Shown: positions 54,925 through 62,861 of the stretch, piece after piece
Layout: each line of letters opens with the position of its first letter
Numbering within the stretch: position 1 is the stretch's first letter
DNA from: DATMNI01 sp963817515
GTDB taxonomy: Bacteria > Acidobacteriota > Terriglobia > Bryobacterales > Bryobacteraceae
Assembly (NCBI GenBank): GCA_963817515.1
Contig: CAWFPJ010000035.1
Location: forward strand, 372,001 to 436,000
DNA: 64,000 nucleotides
Direction of reading: 5' to 3'
The notes under the pieces: model-generated
The model's input: only the letters and a program-made list of their open reading frames with translations
Told to the model about the DNA's origin: nothing
Database searches by the model: none
Program-made: the position numbers and the translations under genes

Positions 54925-56833
54925 TCACTGCGTCGCTTTCGGTTGTTCCGCGGGTAGCGATGCGGCCGCAATCTGCGCAATGTCCAGCAGTTTCGGCGGC
55001 GTCTGCGTTACCGAGCCCAGCGCGTCGCGGAACATGGTTTGGCAGAACGGGCAGGCCGTGCCGATTACCGGCGCGCCGGTGGCCACCAGTTCCTCCACGC
55101 GCTCCACGTTGACGCGCTTGCCCTTCTCCTCACCTAGAAACATCTGGCCGCCGCCGGCCCCGCAACAGAACGAGCGTTCGCGGGCGCGCGCCGGGTCGAC
55201 CGACATCGCCATACCGCCGAATCACCGCGCGCGGCTCGTCATAAATGTTGCGGTACCGTCCCAGATAGCAGGGATCGTGAAACACCACCTTTTCGCGCTC
55301 AGCATTTTCGCCTGCGCCCCCGGCTTTCGGCAGGCGCGACGCCAGCCGCGCCAGCAGTTCGCTGTGATGCTCAATCGGAAACGTGCCGCCGGCCTCCTGC
55401 CAGTCCGTGCCGATGGTGCGCACGCAATGCGGGCAGATGGAAACCATCTTGGCCACGCTGGCCGCGCGCAACGCTTCGATATTGCTCTCTGCCAACTGTG
55501 AAAAGGCCAGAGTCGTTCCCCAGCCGCCGCGCCGGATCGCCCGTACATTTCTCCTTGCGCAGCACGCCGAATGTCACGCCGGCGTGCCGCAGCACGCGCA
55601 CCAGCGCTACCACGATCTCGCGGCCCTGCGGATCGTATGCGCCCATGCACCCCAGCCACAGGCAATATTCCTGCGTGCCATCGTAGATGGGCAGTTGGTT
55701 TTTCTCGATGAACTTCTGCCGCTCGGCGGCCGCGAAGCCCATCGCGTTGCCGCTACGCTCCAGGTTCAGGAAGAGCTTGGTGCCGTATTCGTCCTCCCAT
55801 TTGCCGGTGTTCACGGCGCCGCGCCGCAGCCCGACGATCATGGGCAGGTGCTGGATGCCCACCGGGCACTGAAACTCGCATGCCGCCGCACGTGGTGCAT
55901 TGGAATGCCGCCTCTTCGGAAATATATTTGCCCAGCAGCGCGGCCTCGTTCCCCGGACCGAATTCGTTGAGGTAGCCGCGCAGTCCTAGAACGATTTCCT
56001 TCGGATTGAGTATTTTTCCGGTGTTGGAGGCAGGGCAATGCTCCGTACATCGGCCGCATTCGACGCACGAAAAGGCCTGTAGCGCGTCGATTCTGGTAAC
56101 GTCCTTGCCTGAAACCAGTCCGAAATCCTCATCGCCCGCGAGCGGCGGAATCCGGCTGAAGCCCGCGCGCCGCAGAAATACGGTAACCGGGCTGATCGCC
56201 AGGTGCAGATGCTTGGTGTGCGGAATCAAGCGGTAGGAAAATCAGCAGCGCCAGGGTGTGCGTCCACCAGTTCGCCTGGCCCGCGATGGATTCCTCCGGC
56301 AGCCAGAGGCCCGCCAGATAAGTCACCATCAGCATGAAAATCAATAGTGCGATGAAGCCCGATTCCGGCGACACTTCTCCCAGCCATACCGGCCGTATGA
56401 AGAACCGGCGCACGAACAGACCCGCAATCGATATCGCCACCACCACCGCCCACACTGCGACAAAGCCGAAATAAAAGCCGCCGAAGCCGGAATCCGCGAA
56501 GAGAAAGCGCACGCCGAAAGCTGTCGCAATGTGATTCATGGTAATCGGCCCGAAAGCCAGAAAGCCCCAGAACACGAAGGCGTGCGCCAGCCCGGCCATG
56601 GGCCTTTGCTCGATCACTTTGCCCTGCAGCAGCACTTCCCAAAGGAATTGCCGGATGCGGGGCCCCACCGGGGCAACCTGGAAATCAGGCGTCGGGCGCG
56701 AACGGCGAATCAGGCCTAGAACCTTACCGAAGCGGCTCCAGAAGAGACCCAGAGAAATGGCCAGCAGCAGTAACAGCACCGCCCGTTCGGTCCACGACGC
56801 ATCCATCATAGAATTTAGTTTTGACTGTAGCAT
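54925..56833 (-). CDS. EtfD-like membrane Fe-S oxidoreductase (NarI-like + ferredoxin + two CCG domains), four frameshifts
   Basis: Restored 634 aa (1,909 bases minus four). Five N-terminal hydrophobic helices (LLLLLAISLGLFWSRFG; AFVFWGFLAFGPITMNH) form a NarI-gamma-like quinone/heme domain. A ferredoxin part has CVECGRCTEHCPASNTGK and CTTCG.CEFQCPVG. Two CCG domains follow (CLWLGCMGAYDPQGRE, CPHCVRTIGTDW; FCCGAGGGQMF, CPFCQTMF) as in HdrD, GlpC and EtfD. This architecture passes electrons from EtfAB (or another dehydrogenase) to menaquinone. Shifts: about 56224-56232, 55880-55886, 55508-55513 and 55193-55216, each one extra base. No etfAB nearby. Confidence 0.85.
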
Positions 56834-56890
56834 GTTGGGCTTTTTTTAAAAGCCGCGCGAACTTCGCTAGAATAGAAATTTGGAGGTAAT

Positions 56891-57834
56891 TTGCGCATTG
56901 CCGTATCCGGCGCCGCCGGTTTTGTTGGGTCGCACATGTGCGATCGTCTCCTCGCCGAAGGCCACACCGTGGTGGCTCTCGATAATTTCCTGACAGGAAG
57001 CCCACGGAACCTCGCCCATCTGGAAGGCCACAACCGCTTCCGATTCGTGGAACAGGACATCACGCTGCCGTTTGCTATGGACGGCCCGGTGGATGGCGTC
57101 ATCAACATGGCCTCGCCGGCCAGTCCTAAGGACTACCTGGAGTACCCCATCGAGACACTTGATGTGGGATCCATCGGCACCCGCCGCATGCTGGAACTGG
57201 CTCTGCGAAAAGGACGCCCGATTCCTGGTCACCTCCACATCGGAGTGCTACGGCGACCCGCTGGTCCATCCTCAGGTGGAGACCTATTGGGGCAACGTGA
57301 ACCCGGTGGGCCCGCGTTCCTGCTACGACGAAAGCAAGCGCTTCGCTGAGGCCCTCACCATGGCCTATCATCGCAAGCACGGCCTGCGTACTAATATCGC
57401 GCGCATTTTCAACACCTATGGACCGCGCATGAAGCTGGATGACGGCCGCGTGGTGCCTGCGTTTCTCGATCAGGCCTTGCGCGGCCTGCCGATGACCGTC
57501 TTCGGCGCGGGTTCGCAGACGCGCAGCTTCTGTTACGTCACCGACCTGGTGGACGGCCTGTATCGCCTCATGCTCTCCGAGCGAACGCTATCCGGTGAAC
57601 CTTGGCAACCCCACCGAGATGACGATTCTCGAGTTCGCCGAGCATATCCGCCGCATGACCGGCACCTCATCCGCAATCGTATTCGAGCCGCTGCCCGAGG
57701 ACGACCCCAAACGGCGCAAGCCGGACATCGCCAAGGCCCGCGCTGTACTCGGCTGGGAGCCGCGCGTTCTACTGGAAGACGGCCTGCGCCACACGGTGGA
57801 GTATTTCCGAGACATTCACACACCAGTGGCTTAG
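56891..57834 (+). CDS. UDP-glucuronate decarboxylase-like SDR epimerase/dehydratase, two frameshifts
   Basis: Restored 313 aa. NAD-binding GxxGxxG as SGAAGFVGSHMCD; the catalytic YxxxK in SCYDESKRFAE; NPVGPRSCYDESKR and NTYGPRM are typical of UDP-xylose synthase, which converts UDP-glucuronate to UDP-xylose. TTG start at 56891 with GGAGG at 56881-56885. One extra base at 57208-57213 (AAAAGG) and one at 57592-57595 (CCGG) break the frame; the rejoined text reads LRKDARFLVTSTSE and LSVNLGNPTEMT. A dTDP-glucose 4,6-dehydratase is a less likely alternative. Confidence 0.88.
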
Positions 57835-57868
57835 CGTAACGCGAGCATCAAGCTATCACACACCATAT

Positions 57869-57914
57869 CTGATGTTCGTGCCTGATACACCATGTCTGAT
57901 ACATCAGGTCTGAT
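57869..57914. repeat. four CTGAT units at 13-14 base spacing
   Basis: CTGAT starts at 57869, 57882, 57896 and 57910, partly as CTGATACA. Inside, CCTGAT and ATCAGG are also complementary. Lies just upstream of tRNA-Leu. Possibly a degenerate repeat without function. Confidence 0.4.
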
Positions 57915-57940
57915 AAGCTAAAATTTCTAGTCTTCAGTAT

Positions 57941-58029
57941 GCCCGGGTGGCGAAATCGGCAGACGCAGAGGACTTAAAATCCTCTTCCTGGAAACGGGAG
58001 TGCGGGTTCAATTCCCGCCCCGGGCACCA
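57941..58029 (+). tRNA. tRNA-Leu (anticodon TAA)
   Basis: GCCCGGG acceptor strand at 57941 pairs with CCCGGGC at 58019-58025, then ACCA (encoded CCA 58027-58029). Anticodon loop CTTAAAA, long variable arm, T-arm GGTTCAATTCC. A class II tRNA of normal size. Confidence 0.97.
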
Positions 58030-58061
58030 TTAAAGGCGATCCAGATCGAAGCCTGGATTCT

Positions 58062-58754
58062 TCACGATTTGCAGAAGACGCGGAGGTCGTGCAGATACCA
58101 GAGCCGGCGGATCCGCTCGCTATGGATCAGGGTCAACCCCAGCGGCTTGGCCCAACTTTCCACCTTTTCGACAGGAAGATAGTTTATCCATTGCCGCGCC
58201 AGCACCAGGTCGTGCAAGCGGTTCATCAATGCCGGGAGCAGAGGTTTGGGTGCCATATCTTTGTAGAGCAGGATGCCTTGTGGCGCCACATGAGTGGCGG
58301 CCTGTTCGAACAGGTAACGCTGCGCCGCCGGCGGAACGTGGTGCATCACGTCAATGATGCTGACGACGTCAAACAAACCGGCAGGCCAGGCGGCCTCCAC
58401 GGACAGGCGGCGGAAGTCCATGGTGGCCTGAATCTGAATTCCTCTGGCATGCTCTGCCATCTGTTGGGCCGCCGCGATCGCAGGAACCGATGCGTCGAAA
58501 CCAACCGCCGTCAAGCAGCGCCCCGTGCCGGCCAGCAATCCCAAAAACAACCCGCCTCCGCAACCCACATCGAGCACGCTTGCAGCCTGAGGCACGTGCG
58601 AGATCAGACGCTCGTACGGACAAATCCGGATCCGGTAGTGCATCATCTTTCGGAAGAGCAACGGTCCCTCAATATATAGCTGCCGGCTGAGACGTTCCAA
58701 ATCGGCCGCCGAAGGGTCGTTGCCGGGCTGCAGGGAAAGAGGGCGAGTAGGCAC
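58062..58754 (-). CDS. class I SAM-dependent methyltransferase
   Basis: 230 aa. SAM motif I VLDVGCGGGLFLGLLAG, motif II VGFDAS, motif IV-like DVVSIIDVMHHVPPAA. Typical of small-molecule or UbiE/COQ5-like methyltransferases, with HHVPP after the motif. Substrate unknown. It is divergent from the glycosyltransferase-like gene and convergent with tRNA-Leu. Confidence 0.85.
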   Translation of the reverse strand: MPTRPLSLQPGNDPSAADLERLSRQLYIEGPLLFRKMMHYRIRICPYERLISHVPQAASVLDVGCGGGLFLGLLAGTGRCLTAVGFDASVPAIAAAQQMAEHARGIQIQATMDFRRLSVEAAWPAGLFDVVSIIDVMHHVPPAAQRYLFEQAATHVAPQGILLYKDMAPKPLLPALMNRLHDLVLARQWINYLPVEKVESWAKPLGLTLIHSERIRRLWYLHDLRVFCKS

Positions 58755-58826
58755 AGGGGTCGAACCTCAGTTTACACCGGCCACCAGGTTCCATCGTGTA
58801 GCGGCAACTGTTGCTACAATCAGCCC

Positions 58827-60347
58827 GTGCTTGGCCGCCTCCGGGGATCCAGCAGGGGTCTGGTCGCAGGTTTTTTCGCGTTGGTGCTGTATCTTTTTCT
58901 GGCTGGTGGTTTGGCGCGCACGCGCCTGCCGTATACGGATGAGGGTGACTGCGCGAGCCCGGCGTTCATGTTAGCTACGCATGGCTATATGGGCACCGCG
59001 TCGCTCGAACCCTGCCGGTATCCCCTCGTTCGCGATAAGCCGTACACACTGCGCGGGGTCGACCGGCACACCTACTGGATCATGCCGCTCGACCCCGTCG
59101 TTTTAGCCGGGTGGTCCAAAATTGTGGGCTTCGGCCTCATTCAAGTGCGCCTGCTTTCTATTCTCGCCAGCCTGGTGTTTCTGGCGGCTTGGATGTTTAC
59201 GATCACGCGCCTGACGGATTCGCCGGCCACCGGAATAGCCGCCGGGATCCTGACCGCATTCGATCCCGTAGTTCTGGCTCGCGCCTCATCTGGACGGATG
59301 GACATGCTGTGCGCCGCATTGGGGGAGACTGCCATGGCTGTCTATATCCTGCTGTTTCGCTCTCGCCCGGGGCTGGCGCTGGTACTCGCGAACACCCTGG
59401 TGGCAGCGGCTGCATTCACTCATCCGGTGGGAGGGGTGCTGTCCTTTCTCGGGTTTTGGACTCTCGCGTTGAGCCTCAACCACCGCCTGCCGCCTCTGAA
59501 GTGGTTAGCCGCCGCCGCCATTCCCTATGTGCTCGGGGCCGGCCTGTGGGTCTTGTACATCTCGCAGGACCCGGCAGCGTTCCAAGCGCAATTCTCAGCC
59601 AACGCATCCTCTCGCAGCCAAGCGATCCTGGCGCCCCTAGCCAGTATTTGGCCCGAAATAACGAGGTATCTTACCGTCTACGGCTGGGGCAGCCACGGCA
59701 GCCGCGTTGGAATGTTGAAGGGACTGCTGCTCGCGAGCTATCTAGGAGCGTTTCTGGCGTGTCTCTTGCTACCCTCGGTTCGCAAACAAAAGGGGGTACG
59801 ACTGGTGCTGCTTTTGGCCGTGGTTTACGTTGTGGGCCTATGGCTGGTGGATGGACTCAAGCTCGAGTTCTACATGGTGTATGTCGCGCCCTGGCTCGCC
59901 ACCGTAACCGCCGTGCTGCTGATGGCTTGCTGGCGGCGGGCCGCCTGGATGCGTTGGTACGCGCTGGCCCTGATTACAATGTCTGTGGGAGGAACCGTCC
60001 GGTTAATCTCCCAGAACCCCTACGCCAGGAGCTACCAACCAACCATCCGCTACCTCCAGCAGCACAATTCGTCGAAGATGCTGGTGATGGGCAACCTGGG
60101 TCTGGGTTTCGACCTGGGATTTGGCAGCGTCTTGATGGACGATGTGAGCTTGGGCTCATGTAGCGGAAAACAGCCTCAATTCATCGTGGCCGACGAAAGC
60201 TACCGCGAGGGCTGGGAATTCATGCGTACGGCGGACGCCGCGATGTTCCAGCGTGTGCAGACCTTAGTGACCCAGGAGTTTAAACCGGTGTTCCAGTCGA
60301 CCGGCTATACCATCTACCAGCGCAAGCAGATCGTGGTCGCCAAATGA
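58827..60347 (+). CDS. polytopic GT-C/GT39-like membrane protein
   Basis: 506 aa, GTG start, about ten hydrophobic segments. The first loop has the acidic pair expected for a GT-C catalytic site (RLPYTDEGDCASPA), followed by RPGLALVLANTLVAAAAFTH type helices; the last 90 residues are soluble. Related to ArnT/PMT-type transferases that use polyprenyl-linked sugars. Its neighbours (SDR nucleotide-sugar enzyme, methyltransferase, UbiA-type prenyltransferase) fit an envelope glycan pathway. Confidence 0.72.
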   Translation: MLGRLRGSSRGLVAGFFALVLYLFLAGGLARTRLPYTDEGDCASPAFMLATHGYMGTASLEPCRYPLVRDKPYTLRGVDRHTYWIMPLDPVVLAGWSKIVGFGLIQVRLLSILASLVFLAAWMFTITRLTDSPATGIAAGILTAFDPVVLARASSGRMDMLCAALGETAMAVYILLFRSRPGLALVLANTLVAAAAFTHPVGGVLSFLGFWTLALSLNHRLPPLKWLAAAAIPYVLGAGLWVLYISQDPAAFQAQFSANASSRSQAILAPLASIWPEITRYLTVYGWGSHGSRVGMLKGLLLASYLGAFLACLLLPSVRKQKGVRLVLLLAVVYVVGLWLVDGLKLEFYMVYVAPWLATVTAVLLMACWRRAAWMRWYALALITMSVGGTVRLISQNPYARSYQPTIRYLQQHNSSKMLVMGNLGLGFDLGFGSVLMDDVSLGSCSGKQPQFIVADESYREGWEFMRTADAAMFQRVQTLVTQEFKPVFQSTGYTIYQRKQIVVAK

Positions 60348-60357
60348 TGACGCCCGC

Positions 60358-61818
60358 TCACAAGGCAAGCACTGTCGCGACTCCCACTAATAATCCCACT
60401 ATGTAACTGGCATGGTCACGCAGCGCGAATAGCAGGGCGTCTTCGTGCATCTCTCCGCGGTGCGCAAGTAGCCAGATGCGGCTGACCCAGTAGATCAGTA
60501 GGGGGCAAATCGCAAGCAGCCACATCGGATGCCAGTATAGTGTGCTAGTCTCCGGGCTGTTGACGTATAGCGCCAATACGAGTACGGCCATGTAGCCGCT
60601 CGATGTCCCGAAACTGGCTAATTGGGCGCGATCTTCTGCGCGATACCCGCGGCGGGAATTGAGTTCGCCCTTGTTGCGTTCCACCAGCGATAATTCGGAA
60701 ACACGCTTGGCCAATGCCAGACTCACAAACAGAAAAATGGAAAGACCCAAGAGCCAGGGCGAGATGGAAACCGACACCGCAGCCGCGCCAGCGCCCACCC
60801 GAATGGTGTACAAGCCTGCCAAAGCAATCACATCCACCAGCGGCAGCCGCTTCAAGACCAGCGAATACACCAAAGTCGCCGCCAAATATAGAACCAGCAG
60901 AAGCCTGAAGGACGGCGGGAGGTGCCAGGCTAGAGCAGCGCTCAAAATTAACAGAACCGGAATCAAGCACAGACCGGCGGCCAGCGGCATGGCGCCCGAC
61001 GCGAACGGCCGCCGGCGTTTGTGGACGTGCAGCCGGTCCGCCTCTACGTCAAGAAGATCATTCACCACGTATCCGATCGAAGCGCAGAAGCAAAAAGCGC
61101 CAAAGGCCGCGGCCAGGTTGGCGAAAGATGCCAGATCGGGCTTTCGATGAGCTGCAAAGAACGGAACCAGCAGCAGCAGATTCTTTAGCCATTGGTACGT
61201 CCTCAAGGTGCTCAGAAGTGCTGAGAAAGGGTGCACCTTGCCGCCGAACTGCTGCCGAACAGTGATGTGTTGACGATCGAGCGACGCCCGAACGGAATTG
61301 GGCGTGTTGACCAAAATGGCCTCGCCGGCGCACTCCCAAACCGGGAGATCAACCGAAGAGTTACCCGCGTAAATAAAGCCCCCGGAGCCATACAACTGTT
61401 TCAGGGCCAATGCCTTTCGAGCGCCGGACAGATTCACTTTACCGTTGCTGGCCAGCACGCTGGAGAAGAAACCCAGGTGAGAGGCGATTGCTGATGCTAT
61501 CTGTTGATCGGCCGCGGTAACTAACACCAGCTTCCGTCCCGAAGCGTGTTCTGCTTCCAGGTACTTGACAAACTCGCCATGAAAGGGAAGGATGCGGACG
61601 TTGAGCGAAGCGGCTTTCGCCAATCGCGCCTTGAGGTGCGCTTTTCCTCGCAGCAGCCAAAAAGGAGCGATCAGGAACAACCAGGGATTAGTTCTGGCCA
61701 ACGAAAACCAGCATTCGAAAAGGGTGTCGGCTGCCACCAATGTCCCATCCAGATCCACGCACAATGGTTTCAAGATGCGGCTGGGAGCTTGGACAAAGTG
61801 AGCGGTCCTGGACGGCAT
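60358..61818 (-). CDS. HAD phosphatase-UbiA prenyltransferase fusion
   Basis: 486 aa. Residues about 15-185 are a HAD domain (LCVDLDGTLVAADTL nucleophile Asp, LVLVTAADQQ, IYAGNSSVDLPVWE). The rest is a UbiA-type membrane transferase with the prenyl-diphosphate motif NDLLDVEADRLH and KRRRPFASG, and 7-9 helices. Related proteins make decaprenyl-phosphoryl ribose-5-P; a built-in HAD domain could then remove the 5-phosphate, as in DPPR-to-DPR conversion in actinobacteria, where the two are separate proteins. This is inference. The stop lies 10 bases from the convergent GT-C gene. Confidence 0.88.
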   Translation of the reverse strand: MPSRTAHFVQAPSRILKPLCVDLDGTLVAADTLFECWFSLARTNPWLFLIAPFWLLRGKAHLKARLAKAASLNVRILPFHGEFVKYLEAEHASGRKLVLVTAADQQIASAIASHLGFFSSVLASNGKVNLSGARKALALKQLYGSGGFIYAGNSSVDLPVWECAGEAILVNTPNSVRASLDRQHITVRQQFGGKVHPFSALLSTLRTYQWLKNLLLLVPFFAAHRKPDLASFANLAAAFGAFCFCASIGYVVNDLLDVEADRLHVHKRRRPFASGAMPLAAGLCLIPVLLILSAALAWHLPPSFRLLLVLYLAATLVYSLVLKRLPLVDVIALAGLYTIRVGAGAAAVSVSISPWLLGLSIFLFVSLALAKRVSELSLVERNKGELNSRRGYRAEDRAQLASFGTSSGYMAVLVLALYVNSPETSTLYWHPMWLLAICPLLIYWVSRIWLLAHRGEMHEDALLFALRDHASYIVGLLVGVATVLAL

Positions 61819-61875
61819 GACTGGTTTACGAATCCTTAAAATTGCGAGCTCTTCTTACGGTAGGCATGCACTCGC

Positions 61876-62076
61876 TTATGCGTTGGCCGTTGCAGTCGTT
61901 CCGCCCTCTACAATCTGCGGGGGCGATGTAGCGGAGAGTGGAACGTCCGAGCGAAGCAGCGCACGTACGATGGGCCGCATCTCGTTTACCACAACCACAG
62001 AGGTCATTACGCCGAAATAAAACGGCACCGCCCACAGTATGGGCCACGCATTCAAGATCAGTTTGAGATAGTCCAT
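61876..62076 (-). CDS. small single-TM protein upstream of the HAD-UbiA gene
   Basis: 66 aa. N-terminal membrane helix (LNAWPILWAVPFYFGVMTSV) with the aromatic and Pro residues of a real protein, short basic cytosolic part (NEMRPIVRALLR), then a loose Thr/Ala tail. GGGGAG at nine bases upstream of the ATG at 62076 supports expression. It ends 58 bases before the HAD-UbiA start, same strand, so it may be an accessory subunit. Confidence 0.5.
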   Translation of the reverse strand: MDYLKLILNAWPILWAVPFYFGVMTSVVVVNEMRPIVRALLRSDVPLSATSPPQIVEGGTTATANA

Positions 62077-62265
62077 CCGATGCCACTCCCCGAGATTTCC
62101 GGTATTTCCACCCCGCAGGCTCCGGCCTATCGGGTATTTCGTTGCAGTCCGAGATCACAAGGGCTGCAAGTGTTATTATCGGTAGAATTTGAGCAAAGGA
62201 CGCGTACTAGCTAGTAGATAGCGTACTGGGTGTTGGCCTTCCGCTCGGCCAGCCCGGAAGCAGCT

Positions 62266-62479
62266 TCAAAGCGCTGGCGGCGTGATATGTCCCGCGCCCG
62301 TCATCGTGAGAGAGGGCGTTGGGACGATCGAAAGGCTGCCGCCAGCGGTGTAGGGGATTGGCGCAGGCTTTGCGCCGGGTGGCGCAGGGTCATACTTCCA
62401 GAGAAACTTCGAAAGCAGCCTCTTCACGGATATACTTGAGATCGCTTAGCAGCGTGAAGAAAGCCTCGTGAAATGACAC
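62266..62479 (-). CDS. possible small gene downstream of cytochrome c, with a frameshift
   Basis: Read from a GTG at 62479: VSFHEAFFTLLSDLKYIREE then AAFEVSLE and a stop. One base less (GG in CTGGAAG) continues KYDPAPPGAKPAPIPYTAGG and ends ITPPAL at 62266, about 70 aa. The composition is protein-like in both parts, and the polarity matches the other shifts, but a strong start is missing. Low confidence. Confidence 0.3.
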
Positions 62480-62509
62480 CTCCTTACTTATTCTCGCTCA
62501 GAGCCGAAT

Positions 62510-62825
62510 TTACTTCTTAAGACCGCGGATATAGGCGACCACGTTATCGGCATCGCCGCTGCTCACGGTCTTGACTGGCTTCATTTTGCCCTTGCCATCG
62601 GTAATAGCCTTCTTCATGTCGTCGTCGCTCAGGGCCTGAACCTCGGCCGATTTCATGTCCTTAAGATTCATCGCCTTGGCCATCCCGGCGCTCGGCGTGC
62701 CGTCCGGCCCATGGCAAGCCTTGCAAGACTTGGCGTATACGGCCTGCCCGGCCGCCGCGTCCGCCGCCATGCCTGCAACGGCTGATATTCCAATCAAAGC
62801 CAATGTCGGTAATCAATGTCCGCAT
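62510..62825 (-). CDS. small periplasmic c-type cytochrome, frameshift in signal peptide
   Basis: Restored 104 aa. GGAGG eight bases before the ATG at 62825; MRTLIT joins LALIGISAVAGMA if one base at 62804-62812 is removed, giving a proper signal peptide. Heme site CKACHG, then a KMKPVKTVS segment with the distal Met, and a final helix AYIRGLKK. A monoheme class I cytochrome, electron carrier. It follows the multiheme cytochrome gene by 36 bases and presumably receives its electrons. Confidence 0.88.
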
Positions 62826-62861
62826 ATGTAAGACCTCCTAGCCTTTCTTAAGTTCGTCTTC

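Noticed and set aside
57000..57840. Two or three separate small SDR genes
   Set aside because: The pieces follow one another in the order of a single UXS-like protein without starts between; one gene with two shifts explains them better.
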